From: Acheta domesticus
Taxonomy: Eukaryota; Arthropoda; Insecta; Orthoptera; Gryllidae
Direction: 5' to 3'
Assembly (NCBI GenBank): GCA_031308135.1
Contig: JAHLJT010004567.1
Location: forward strand, 131,517,715 to 131,581,714
DNA length: 64,000 nucleotides
Shown: positions 1 through 11,269 of the stretch, one piece after another
How the letters are laid out: every line of letters begins with the position of its first letter
How positions within the stretch are numbered: position 1 is the stretch's first letter
The notes under the pieces: generated by a model
The model's input: only the letters and a program-made list of their open reading frames with translations
What the model was told of the DNA's origin: nothing
Database searches by the model: none
Translations under genes and position numbers: made by a program

Positions 1-482
1 GATAAACTGTAAATAATAGACTGAGTTGAAATTTGTACACCGAGATTTATAACCAACCCAGTCTGTTATTTGCGTTATCGACAGGGTGTTATTCAGGACT
101 TTTCGTAATACCAACTTCTACATGCGAGAGATACGTTCGGTTATTTCGACGACAGTGCTATCATAGTTGTTAACTAAAACCGGCATATAAATTGTTAATA
201 TCTGACTGGATTCTAGTTCGTAAATCAAGGAGTTAGCCTGGATTTATAATCTACGAAATCTATTATATGCGACTGTTATTGCCGGGTGTTATTCAAAACA
301 TCTCGTAATACCAACTTTTTTACATGCAAAAGATGGGACACGTTTAGTTATTTCGACGGCAGCTTACTGTCGCAGTTGTTAACGTCATTACACCGATAAA
401 CAGCAAATAACTGACTTGGTTGAAGTTTGTACATCGAGGTGAGAACTGGGATTTATAACCAACCGAGAGCCTGATTTGTTAT
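1..482. repeat. Degenerate ~200-bp tandem repeat (satellite-like), about 2.4 copies
   Basis: Three successive blocks begin near 1, 185 and 395. Each carries the same landmarks in the same order: a GATAAA-like start, ATTTATAACC-type text (near 47, 241, 449), then GGGTGTTATTC followed by CGTAATACCAACTT (near 86 and 285). The mean period is about 197 bp. Copies have diverged by substitutions and small indels. The third copy loses similarity after about 482, and the array may continue left of the window. Confidence 0.75.
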
Positions 483-2270
483 GAACATCGGCATGTTTTT
501 CTTCACAAACAGTTGACTTGCGATGGATCGACGGTTGTTTATTTAAGTTGGTAAGGATGTTAAAACAGTTGATAATGATGTTAAATTTCTTAACATACAT
601 AGAGTTGCATATTAACAGGTGTTAAAGACGCGTGTGACCGATAAAATTCTTAACGGACGCCATTCCTCCATTTTTTGTGTTTTTTCGTCCTCTCTTTGGT
701 TGCCTTTAGTCGATATAACAGTTAAGTATTCCAAAAAATTTAAATCCCTTAATTATACCGACAATAATCACGTAGACTTTTAGTATTATATGAGGAAGTT
801 GGGTCCAATCTTTTTCCAATGGATCATTTTTGTTTTTCTAAAATTGTACATAAAAGACGGAATGTGCACATTTTTATTTAAACGTAAGGTTAATTAAGAC
901 ATCTTCTTTAATTAAGACAAGATAGTTTCAATGAAGACTGTCTAATCGCTGAATGGGTATTCTCGCATAGTTTGGCAATACTTATTTTTTAAGTTTGAAA
1001 CTGTGATGTAGACCTATACACTGTATTAATACATTTACTTAATTCAAATAGTCTACAAAAACGTCATTGTTATTTACAGTTATTTAACATTACAATCAAC
1101 AATTATGATTTTTTGGTCGTTTAGGACGTTATTAGTAACATAAACTCGAGATAAAGATGTTGAATGAGATTCTGAAACTGAGCCGTATACTTCATTTTGG
1201 TATTTTATCGTGATATTGGAAATCACAGATTTTTAACACTCAACAACTCTTGTAAAGCATAATTTGTTATCTTCGCTATCTGTAATAAATATAATTTCAA
1301 AATGATAAGTCTCACACTACTGAAGAAAATGTTATGAAACTACTCGTTCTCGTTCAAACAGTCCATACTTAAGAAATCAGTATTTTAGAAGTGAAAATAA
1401 CATACTGGAAACCAACTTCGATCAGATCCTGATCTGTGAGTTATGTAATATGCCTGCTGTGCTGTGCGAGGGTGAACATTCTTTTCTCTCAAGAGTTTAA
1501 CACAAAACAGAAATTCCAAAACGATTAAAATTGTACATAATATCAAATAGTCCATTTAATTTTTACATATACTTAAAAATTCAACACGTTTCTAATCTCC
1601 CACGTATGGGTTTGCAGTCCTCAGAAGCATCAAACATGTAATACAAGGTTCAAAGCGATCTCATTGCAATCATCGAAATAACAGAACTCGGACATCTATT
1701 CCGTACGTCACATGTTCTTACTTTTTTTTTTACGAAATAAACCAAATCACACTTGTGCCCTGAGTTCTTCGCTAGCGGCTCAGTGAGCCCCTCCCCCATC
1801 TAGATGCAAGAATTGACGCACAATGAAATATCGTAAACCTCAACATAGTGTAGCCGCAATTCTTGTTTTGTGGCGCAGAATATTTGAATTGAGAGCCTGT
1901 AAACAGTGAGCCTAGTTTTCTTAAAAGCGACAATGTCCAACAGGAAGGTAATATTACCAAACTTGCTCCTGTAATTAAGAAATATTATGTCACTAGCTTA
2001 CATACGCAGATAGTTTCGAACCTTTCTTGTTAGGAACAACATTCGTTGTTACTGTCACTGACAAATCAATTACGAGAGATAAAAGAAGGGGGTAAGGATT
2101 CTTGAGCCAGGAACACGTGTGTGTATATTGGGGACTACAGCTCTACATTGGGGCTCTATTGCAATGTGGTCGCCACTATTGTCGCCGACAGGATCGAAGA
2201 TTAAGGAAGTATTCTCTTAAGGCGATAAATCTATTACATTGCACAAACTCAATGTGTGTTGCTAATCCTA
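483..2270. other. AT-rich non-coding stretch, nothing recognised
   Basis: Reading both strands gives only short, stop-interrupted frames with no recognisable motif, no B-box and no clear terminal inverted repeats. It could be intergenic or intronic. Confidence 0.5.
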
Positions 2271-2278
2271 GTGTAGTG

Positions 2279-3089
2279 CAGTGGCGTATACTGTGGGCTA
2301 CCGGGACTACCGACGGTAGCCCGAGAAATTTACGGTAACAGAAGTATGTCAAGATAAATCATATTAAAAATAATTATAGGCCACATTCTCTTTCAGTGAC
2401 ATCCAGTTTTCAAGATTTTGTATAATCTGTTCTGTTGAGATCTATTAAATCGCCCGGTTGTCGGTGCATTAGTTCTCTTAAGAGGCGGCAACGCCGAATA
2501 AACCGCTTGCACCCAGCGGCATCCGCACAGCGTGCATTCGTTGCATGATTCTCTCCCCTCTCCTACTGGTAAGATTCGGGCTAGCCTAGAGTTCAGAATT
2601 TCGATTTCCCGAGCGGTTTCTTAACATGTTCGAACAGCGTTCTGAGCAGTTCTGAGGCAGTGGGCAGCAAACGAACAGAGTAAAGGAGATGTGCGCTTTT
2701 GTACAAGACAGACGTTTGGCGATGAGGGTACATATAGGTAATAGATTATATTAAGCATGTTTTAGGTGTTAAAATTGCAATATATTAAGTATGTGATAGT
2801 GTCAAAGTTAATCATTGTCAATTTGTAAGATACTTTGAAAAAATTTCACAGTACACTTCGAAATGCTTACCTGTATTGAACAGCGTTTGTTAGAGAAACC
2901 TTTTAATCGTCGTTCGTATAACGAGAAATTGAAAAAAAAAGATTGTTTTTCATGAATTTATAAAATTGTATAATAAAAATAATACAAACTAGAAAAACTA
3001 CATAATCGAAGATTATGTATAGTTATATATTCAAAGATTATTTCTAAAGTCACCAGTAGCCCAGGGCATGAAAGCAGTATACCCTACTG
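2279..3089. mobile_element. Non-autonomous hAT-like DNA transposon (811 bp)
   Basis: The left end CAGTGGCGTATACTG is matched by an inverted right end that reads CAGTAGGGTATACTG on the other strand (13 of 15). The flanking octamers are GTGTAGTG (2271-2278) and GTGTAATG (3090-3097), identical at 7 of 8 positions. An 8-bp duplication and CAG-type ends are typical of hAT elements. There is no open frame that could be a transposase, so mobilisation would need one supplied in trans. The one mismatch in the duplication suggests an old insertion. Confidence 0.75.
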
Positions 3090-3097
3090 GTGTAATG

Positions 3098-5560
3098 CGG
3101 GCTAGAACACACACCTTCAAACCCGATGATAAATATAATAATTAATATCTTCAACATCTATGATAATTGGCGTTCACATACATTTTTTATAAGAAATCAC
3201 TACAACAGTTACAGAGGTCTGATTTTATCTTTGAAAATGCAAAGAAAAAATTCTAAGAAAGGAAGGAACTGATATTCATACATTAGACAGAATAGACACA
3301 CTTTGTGGCTAAAACTCTTTTTGTTACTATTAAAATGTAACGTCAAATCATACTATAAATAATTATCTTCTCATTTACAGAAATATTTTTGATGTATGTT
3401 ACGTTCAAGACGATTTTTGCTTTGAATATCTGTTATAAAAAGTTAATAATCATACACAGGTATTGAAATGAATGATTTCACTCAAATTATATCCCCAACT
3501 GTTTGTACTCAATTAATTCATATCCTTGAAATTCGCGCTACCATGAGATACTAATAGTCAAACATCTGAGACACATATAATGATAATTCATTGACTTAGT
3601 AAAAATTTTTTTTTAAAGAATATCAAGCAATGTCAGACTTGCGTTCTTGGGAATCTGACATTGCGTTCTGGAGAACATGGGAGGTAGGTCAAAGGTTTGC
3701 TTTTTCAGAAAACACATATCAGAATAAACTGAATATAAAATATATTTTATATACTATAATGTATTGATACAATCAGGAGTAAACATTTATCATTCGATTT
3801 TTGAATTGGTTGTAGCTAATCAATCTCAGTTCTGCTCAAAAACACATTGATTCATTATCTACATCGAACTTTAATTGTGACTACATTTTGGAAGATAGTG
3901 AAATCATCTTATTTGGAAGCGGTCAAGATTCTCAAACGGAAGGGTGAGTTGTAATACTGATGAGAAAGGATATTTACTTATAACCGAATTAATAGTATCA
4001 GGTTTCGCATAATACAACCAAAACGTTGACAATTTCATAGAAAAGTAATATGTGAGACTCAGAAAAACAGTTTCATATTTGAAATGAGCTGGAGATTATA
4101 AACAATTCTCTAGGCGAACCATTACCATTATTTAAATCAACCACATGAAATCATGGAGTCATTTAAATTTGACAAATGTTCAAGATTCAGCGTTCAGTAT
4201 CAAGATTCAACGTTCGGTGATTGAAATCTTTACTTTCATTCATTGGAATCTTTCGAACTTTGAACTTTTAAACTACCTTTTTCCTGGGTTCAAAATCTAA
4301 GATTTCAGTCGGTTAAGTGTTTAATTTTTTTTTACACCTACCTTACCTGACAGGTATCATAGCATAATATACCATAACAGGTAACGTAACTTTACCTTCT
4401 TTTCCAGAGCAATAAAGTATCTTCCATCATTTCGAGTTATTTTCTCTCGTACAATGATATCTATATGTTTCATCACTACTACAATTATTATGATGATTAT
4501 TATTACTATTATTTTGGTGTTGAAGTTCCAAAACATTTCTAATGTAATTTCAAATTCAAATTCAATTCAAAGAAAATATTTAAGCAGGGGCGACGTTTGT
4601 AGTAAAAGTGCTCGTGCTCTCTTGACAGGAAGTATTCCAATAAGCTCAATATAATTTATTATTGAAAATTCTATTTATTTAGAGTGTAACGTTTTGCTAC
4701 GAAATATTTGTGTATTGCGAGAGATAACTTACAATAATTGGAAATGATAACTTTCCTTAAAAAACTTTGTTCTACATATGTTCTCCCCTCTCGCAGTTTC
4801 TGAAAAAGTACCTGCAGTTAACCATCATGATATACATGACTCACACTAGCATAATTAGACCACTATTGCTCGGTATCTTGAGCTCCGAAATATTTATACC
4901 TCATATATTTTACGAAACAAAGTTTGATTTAAAAAAAAAAGTATTGCAACGAGAGTATGTGATATAATAGAAATAGGCCAGAATAAATGTTTGGTCTCAC
5001 AACAGACACCCCATAAAAGAAACTACTTGTACTTTCATAAACTAACAAGCTGAAGATTTGATTTTCCATTAAGAAACCGGCGAAATAACTCACCCCTCTA
5101 ATTGCCCTCGTCCAGCAAAATGAAAGCTTGGAAATTTTTTCATGACCTTTTTATTTTTTCATATATCACTCGTACTCACGTAGGAAAGAGTATTGAACGG
5201 TTGTTGCACAAAAGAGTGATTTGAGAGAATAAGTTGTATTATAGGTCTCTGATATAGGAAATGGGGGGTAATTTTTGTTTGTATGTGTAGAAAATTACAT
5301 ATATCGTCGTGGTAACCGCAATAGGTCGTATGTTAAATCTACCGAAGTTTTCAGGAAGAACGGAAAACGTTTCTTCCTCTCCATGTCTTGACAGTTGCTT
5401 TCACAATTTACTATTCAGTTTTCCATTACTCCCTCGTCTTACGACTTATTGCAATTGATGTAGTTCTCTTGACTGATCACAATGGTGCGATAAAAATAAG
5501 TTTGTTTTTACACACGACCTATTGCAGTGACCACGACCTATGTTGCGTAGTCACAATCCA
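3098..5560. other. AT-rich non-coding stretch
   Basis: No gene or element boundary was recognised. A 20-bp motif is tandemly doubled near 4180-4220 (CAAGATTCA[G/A]CGTTC). Confidence 0.45.
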
Positions 5561-6060
5561 CGTATTGTGGGTCCTTGACACCGAAAAAATTGTTTACTTC
5601 ATAAGTCTATCTGTTCGTCAGTAAACAATCCTCATGGCTAAACTACAAGTAGGATTTTTAGCCAAATAGATAGCCCCTGGTCCATTTTTGTGATGTCGAG
5701 ACCCCTTGAATTTGAAATGGATATTTTGATTTTTATAGATACCTTGCATGAAGCCTCAATGGTCATTTTAACACATTCTCATAAATGTCACCAAATTCTT
5801 AAATTAACTAATTTTAGGATAGAATAAAATACTTTTATAAAAATGGCACAGATCCGCATTGTATTCTCTAAAATTTGGAAAACTACGAAAGTCCTAACTT
5901 TTTTGAACGTCTTCCTATAACCACAATACTGACAACAAATAGTTTTTCTTAACAAAATATGTATTCATAATATCAGATATTTAAATGACGTCATGCACAA
6001 TATTTTCAAAATATGAGAAATTTTCGCTCAATTATGCTTGAAATAAAGGCTATTTCAAAA
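5560..6060 (+). repeat. Dispersed repeat family F, copy 1 (partial)
   Basis: The text from TGTGGGTCCTTGACACCG, through a CTGTTCGTCAG motif, a GGCTAAAC box and a CCTTGAATTTGAAA box, follows the same order in the copy at 39.87-40.85 kb. No coding capacity is visible. The family looks like a non-autonomous element of unknown class. Confidence 0.6.
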
Positions 6061-6589
6061 AAGTGATTTTATGATAAACTGCTTAAATAATTTAATTGTT
6101 TTTGTTCTCGGATAATGCAATGTACCCCTATAAAAAGAGTGCAGGTCCGATTTTCTTCGAACTCTGTTTTTTCGAAAAAACGAAAAGTTACAAAAATGTG
6201 AGAAAGCATGCGGTGTTGTAGCACTACCAATTCAATTTCAGATTGGCCAGATCCTAACGACGCTGGTCGAACCACCAATAGAATGATCATCAGTGGATCA
6301 ACCAGGATATTTTTATGGGGAGGATGACTTCAGGTGTAGAGAGAACTTGATGTTTTCTGATAAAAAAGCTTTATTTATGTTGAATTTAAAATCTATTAAG
6401 CATATTTGTTGATTTCTAGTTATTTATAAGGGATTTAATTGAGCAAGTACTGTTACTATACAAAATTGGAAAAAAAATATATTTATGAATTAAATGTCAC
6501 GGCTTCGAGGGAGGGGAAGTCCTAAGAGCCGTCTCTTCAGTCTCATTTCGAGAACGTAAGATCTTTCCTCTCGACCCTTTCGATCGGCC

Positions 6590-6835
6590 AGCTTGGCCCA
6601 ATGCGGACCGTTCCGGCGCGGCGCGGCGCGGCGCGAGCAACGGTGGTGTGCGTGGTCACCCCTGCGTTACGTGAACGCAGGAGGGCGCCGTCATGGCAGG
6701 TGCGTCAGCGGCGCGGCCAGGCCAGGAAGCGCAGGCGTCTGCGGAGAAAGCAACTGACCATCGACCGGGAACTCGATTCCAAGAGCGCACGGATGGACAG
6801 AAGGTTCCGTTCGAGACGCCGAAGCATTGAGTTTC
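6590..6835. other. CpG-dense island
   Basis: GC-rich and CpG-rich sequence, including GCGGCGCGGCGCGGCGCG near 6617-6635 and a small palindrome CCTGCGTTACGTGAACGCAGG near 6661-6681, stands out from AT-rich flanks. Overlapping frames are open on both strands, as expected of GC-rich DNA lacking stops. It could be a promoter region, but no TATA box or coding exon is convincing. Confidence 0.45.
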
Positions 6836-7059
6836 CACAACATTGGTAGTGGGAAAGCGCATCCGGAAATTTGCTCCAATTGGAGGTCTAAATGGTTTTT
6901 TAATATCTGCCATCTTGAATTCTTTAAACCAGACCACTTAGTGACGAGATTCAGAGTACAGGGTCAGGGTGCAATAAAATTATCATTTTACATAAACATT
7001 AATAAATGTTATCATTTGACATTAAATACGTAGAAAGTGAGTACCACGTTGCACTGTTT

Positions 7060-7110
7060 TGTTTTGAAAAGGCGTGTATAAAAAGGATTTTCTACTCTTA
7101 AATTTTGAAA

Positions 7111-7150
<40 letters not shown>

Positions 7151-7345
7151 ATCTCTAACATCAACAATGTAGTTATAGGAGAGCTTAAAAAAGTGAACGA
7201 TTACAATTTTTGAAAATTGGGAGTTATTTCCGAAAAACGGAGCAGTCCAGTACTGTTAGGCGTTGGGATTTTTTATAGACAGATGAATGGATCGACAGAC
7301 GCGCATGCTTTGACGAAATAATATTTTTTCGATTACAGAACCCTC
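7060..7345 (-). repeat. Family F-like fragment with an ATT microsatellite
   Basis: Text reading in reverse as GGGTTCTGTAATCGAAAAAA followed by CGTCTGTCGATCCATTCATCTGTC resembles the phrase order (a short phrase, then a CTGTCTGTCCG box) of family F. A pure (ATT)n run occupies about 7111-7149. The assignment is weaker than for the other copies. Confidence 0.4.
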
Positions 7346-7599
7346 AAAACCTGTATTTTGACAATACATCGTTAATGAGGAAGTCACGTACTAATTTTAT
7401 AAGCAAGAAATATCCACTTTTTCGTTATCAGAGACCCAAAAAACCTGTTATATCTAGGAAAATTGGACACTTCCCTTTCGGGATAACAATACACTCGTCA
7501 CTGCTACTTAAGGAAGCAAAAATTTGGCACGACTTTGGTGGTAACCCTCATATCTTAAAGAAGTTCGCGAAAGTTAAAATTGAGGCGAGTGGCTGACAT

Positions 7600-8200
7600 G
7601 TTACCGTGAGCGGTCGATAGGTGAACCGGAGTGGGCGTGACTGAAGTTGAGAGGTTTGGTACTTCACGACGTTTCCGGTGATAAACCAAAAGAGCTACGG
7701 ATTGCCTCAAGACTGTCCGTGCCATTGCTTAGATACGCTACGACAATTGCTTGTCACGCTGCTCATCACATGCGACACAATTCGCACGAAAGTTTGACTG
7801 ACACTTGAATAGGACAAAGGATTTTGGAAACAAGGAATACTCAGAATTTAAAATGGTGACTTATTTCCTCGTTGGCCTCCATCTATTTTTTATTGTGTAT
7901 ATTTTTAACGTAAAATGCAATACAAAATTCTCTTGTATGGAAGAAGTCTAATTTGAGCGCGTTTTCTATTTTTGAGTTCCAGAATCTGAACATCGAATAG
8001 GACAGTCGATGATGAAAGTTCAATCTTAACATAATTTTATGTTAAGAATTGCTGTTTCCAAGAAACTACAAGACTTGTCAAAAAAACAAAAAATCCCACC
8101 TTCAAACATTCCCAGCATCACGTGTCTGCGACTATTTCTTTTCTTTAATTGAGTTGAGGGATCCTTCAATTATAAAGGCAATGGAGACCCATGTGAGATG
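7600..8200. other. Non-coding stretch, nothing recognised
   Basis: No stable open frame, terminal repeat or RNA-gene signature seen. Confidence 0.4.
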
Positions 8201-8207
8201 ATCTAAT

Positions 8208-8375
8208 GAGTATACGGTAGTGTTGATGACGGGGATATTTGAAATACAGAAATTTAAGGAATTTTGGGATGAGAAACAAAGTATTCGGGAACATCCCGTG
8301 AAAATTCGCGGAATATGCGACCATGTCCACTACAAATCCCAAATGGATTGTCTGATGATCGAATCCGAATGCGAG
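8208..8375 (+). repeat. Direct-repeat pair A, left copy
   Basis: This block shares an ordered series of phrases with 8944-9118: GGTAGTG, GGATAT..GAAATA, GGAAT.TTGG.ATGAGAA.CAA, CTTGTCCACTAC-type text, CCAAATGGATT.TCT.TGAT. The copies are diverged and lie about 735 bp apart in the same orientation. They could be two insertions of one dispersed family or the ends of one old element. Confidence 0.55.
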
Positions 8376-8943
8376 TGGTAGAAGCCAGATATGATAGTTG
8401 TTACGTCACAGTCCCCCCTCCAAGAAGCACCTGTAACTTATTTCCATGTTTCTAAAGCAAGTGGCATACAGAAACCAATAATTTTCTTCCAAGCTGTGCA
8501 TAAATAAAATTATCAAAAGAAACAAAGATTGCCTCTAAAAGTTCCTTGAGTCATTCTTGTAATACGAAACGCCCAGTGATATGTAACGATACAGTAAATG
8601 CACACATATCACACGTAAGTGTCAATGCCTGGCGACTGTCACGCCCGCGGAGAACCGAAAAATACTAAGGAGAGGGAGAAAGCAATTTGCGTGACAGCTT
8701 GAAGACGTGACAGTGTGAGGAGTCAATGTCTGATAACTGAAATCTAGCTGGTGATTCTGCCGCTCACGCTACAGACGGTAGAATTGAATTCGTTCACCGC
8801 TTATCTTGTGGCCATTGCAGGTAGAAGGATAGAAGGGTTCTAAAAATGTACTATTCAAATTAACGTACGAGCGGAATGCGTTCATATTTCTGCTTGTAAT
8901 ATAATGAAATGTGAGTAATATAGTAAACTGTCCAACAAACTTA

Positions 8944-9118
8944 TGAGTAGATGGTAGTTAGATGGTAGTGATAACTCGGATATGTGAAATAGAGGAATAT
9001 GAGGAATATTGGAATGAGAAGCAATGGAATCGGGAAGACCTCAGAAAACCCGACGATATGTTGCCTTGTCCACTACGACTTCCAAATGGATTCTCTATGA
9101 TGGATATAATCCTAGACT
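8944..9118 (+). repeat. Direct-repeat pair A, right copy
   Basis: Partner of the block at 8208-8375. It has the same phrase order and orientation, with many substitutions. Confidence 0.55.
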
Positions 9119-9254
9119 AACTTTGAGCAGCAAGACTCTCTCTGAGCCGTCATTTATTTCTTAATCAAACGATTTATTCAACTCTCCAACATATATGGAT
9201 GTGCAATGACACGTACGAGAGTACAACGCTGAGCGTGACCTTTGGCAAAGCATT

Positions 9255-9475
9255 TGTCAGGTGGGGAGGGGGCTCAAGAGCCGAGGAGCCGGTGGACATC
9301 GACCCGCGACCTCGACTTTCGGCGCGTCGGGACCGACGCAAGCGGCGTCGTGGGCGGGCGAGGCGGCGTCGCTGCATCTGCGCGTCCTCAGGAGCGGGTT
9401 TCCCGTCTTACGGCCCGCGGCGATCGGGAAGCTCCGGCGGGCGCCAAGCGAACTACGGTGCGGTGCGGTGTCTTC
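9255..9475. other. CpG-dense island next to a LINE fragment
   Basis: Rich in CG dinucleotides, including GGTGCGGTGCGGTG near 9458. Three overlapping frames are open in the same stretch, so none can be trusted as coding. It directly precedes the LINE fragment. Confidence 0.4.
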
Positions 9476-9548
9476 AAAGATTAGAGGGCACTCTAATGCG
9501 AGAGAATCTTAGCCCGGCGGGCGAGGACCCGGATGCATCACCATTCAC

Positions 9549-9955
9549 AGGAGTATTGTTATATAAAATACGAACGACTGGAACATGGATTATGGACGAA
9601 TCTGGACCATAGACACAAAAATTCGCAGTAGGATTCAGACTGCCGAAATGAAGTTTTTAAGAGGTTGTATTCGTGCCACAAGGAGAGACAGGATCCGCAA
9701 TGAAGAGATGCGTAACTACCTAGGAATTTATAATCTAAATGGCAAAATTGACGAATACAGGAAAGCATTGAGAGACCACATTGATAGAATGGGGGACACA
9801 CGAATACCAAAACAGATTCAAAAATATAAGTCAAGAGGAAAACGAAACATAGGAAGACCGAAGAGAAGATGGATGGACCAACAGAAGGAGACGCAACGGA
9901 ACGAAAGTTCTAATGCTTGCCGCAGCAGCAGAAGAAGAAGAAGAAGAAGAAATTA
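9549..9955 (+). mobile_element. 5'-truncated non-LTR retrotransposon (RTE-like LINE), 3' end with (AGA)n tail
   Basis: The translated region matches the C-terminal tail of LINE reverse transcriptases often labelled endonuclease-reverse transcriptase. It shows VLLY, then RIQTAEMKFLRG, TRRDRIRNEEMR, a DHIDRMGDTRIPKQ segment and GRPKRRWMDQ, in that order. VLLY lies in a different frame from the rest, so there is at least one frameshift. The 3' end passes into GCAGCAGCAG and an (AGA)n run at about 9926-9952, a simple-repeat tail as is usual in RTE-type elements. The endonuclease and the RT core (including the YXDD motif) are absent, so this is a dead 5'-truncated copy. Confidence 0.8.
9585..9925 (+). 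pseudogene. Reverse transcriptase C-terminal fragment
   Basis: About 110 codons are open from ATG at 9585 and carry the post-catalytic tail motifs EMKFLRG, RDRIRNEEMR and GRPKRRWMDQ. In a full LINE this tail follows the thumb domain and is needed for target-primed reverse transcription. Here it lacks the polymerase core, and an upstream VLLY motif is out of frame. Residues after about 115 are encoded by the 3' tail and are not real protein. The ATG is fortuitous. The clade (RTE against a relative) is inferred from motif flavour only. Confidence 0.75.
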
Positions 9956-10224
9956 CGAACGACATGATTGGGATTACAAAGATTCGGTGAGTGAGGTAGT
10001 TTAACGACGATGTTCATGGAAGTCTAAATAATAATCATGTGCTATGCACTAGGGCAGCGGGCTTGCATTAAGGCAAGATATGGTGCCTTAGTCGTATGAA
10101 GCTGAAGAAGGTAATTACGAAGCAAATTGGTCTCCAAACAATCTAAATCGTCTCACACTATTTCACACTCACCCAGAAAACTACGTATCGCTTATTTGGA
10201 CGCCCACATCTTCTGATAGTGACA

Positions 10225-10392
10225 CTAGAAAAATAAGGAAAACAAAAAAGTTTGGAATGAAGAAGAAAAGAGAAACAGAAAGAAATGGAAGAGAAAGAAA
10301 GTAAAACAAGGCAAAATGAAAGAAAAAGATGAAAAAATAGAACGAAAAGGAAAAAAGAAGGAAAACAGCAAAATGAGTGGAAACTGAAGAGT
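10225..10392. repeat. Purine-rich (AG) tract, left member of a pair
   Basis: About 165 bp are almost free of C and T on the plus strand. Text such as GAAAGTAAAACA followed by AAAAAGATGAAAAAA recurs at 10878-10956, so the two tracts probably share an origin. Confidence 0.6.
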
Positions 10393-10499
10393 AATAAATC
10401 TAGTGGTGCTACAACAGCGCAAACTTTCTCGCATTATTTCTAAATTTGCAATTTCCAAAAAGCCATAGAGTTAAACGAAAATGAGTCATTCTCTTAAGC

Positions 10500-10795
10500 C
10501 TTCTTCTATACCTAGATAAAAACTTAAAGAAAAAAGGTGGAGCGGTTTTTTAGAAAAATGTTTAAAACATTTTATGTAAAGTATCCTCAAATATCAAAAT
10601 ATACTTGCAATACTCCCAAAGCTTCGAGTTTATTCATATCGATTAAGGAATATCAATTTCGAAGAAAATCGGCTTAGGTTTAGGTGTAAGCGCAAGCGTT
10701 GACCACAGACGGACAAACAGATGGTTTGCCGCAAATCGATTTTTCAGTATCAAGGACCCACAAAACATGGATTCTGGATTTTCATTGCATTAGAA
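10500..10795 (-). repeat. Family F, minus-strand fragment
   Basis: Read on the minus strand, this starts TTTTGTGGGTCCTTGATACTG and then has CTGTTTGTCCGTCTGTGG. That is the same opening and CTGTCTGTCCGTC box as the copies at 5.56 kb and 39.87 kb. Confidence 0.6.
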
Positions 10796-10877
10796 GATTT
10801 TTTTTTTCGATATTTACCACCACCATTTACCACCAGGATTTAACCACTTTTTTGGTACCAGTCTTTGTATTTTGTAA

Positions 10878-10956
10878 AGGCGAGAAAGTAAAACAGAAAA
10901 AGAAGAAAAAGATGAAAAAAGAAGAGAAAAAGAAGAAAACAAGCAAAGAAGATTCC
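10878..10956. repeat. Purine-rich (AG) tract, right member of a pair
   Basis: Related to 10225-10392 by shared phrases (GAAAGTAAAACA, AAAAAGATGAAAAAA). The lysine- and glutamate-rich translation is an artefact of composition. Confidence 0.6.
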
Positions 10957-10979
10957 CTAGTGTACGTGTATCAAAGAGT

Positions 10980-11265
10980 CCGCCCGACCAGCCGCTTTGG
11001 CGGCCGCGAGGCAGCGAGGCGCAATGGTCAGCCGTCCGCGCGGCGCGGCGCGGCGTGCGAGGTAAGCGCGGCTAGAGGAGTGGGCGGAGCGAGAGGAGTT
11101 CGTGAAGAGGAGGGGGGAGGGGAAGGGGCGAAGGAGGGACAGCCTCGCGCCGGACCGTGGCGGCGGCCGCGCGGCGCGGCGCGGAGCGGAGCGCGCTCCT
11201 CCCGTCGCCATCGCCTCCTGCGTGGGCGCCGGCGCAGCCGCCACGGAAAAGTGAAGACTGCTCAC
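10980..11265. other. CpG island with a possible splice donor
   Basis: Extremely CpG-rich, with GCGCGGCGCGGCGCGGCG near 11038. On the plus strand GCGAG|GTAAGCG near 11060 is a good splice-donor match, so this could be a non-coding first exon. No TATA box or supported coding start was found. Open frames on both strands follow from base composition. Confidence 0.4.
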
Positions 11266-11269
11266 GCCG

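Noticed and set aside
2102..2338. A 78-codon plus frame overlapping the first hAT element
   Set aside because: Crosses the element's left boundary and has no motif.
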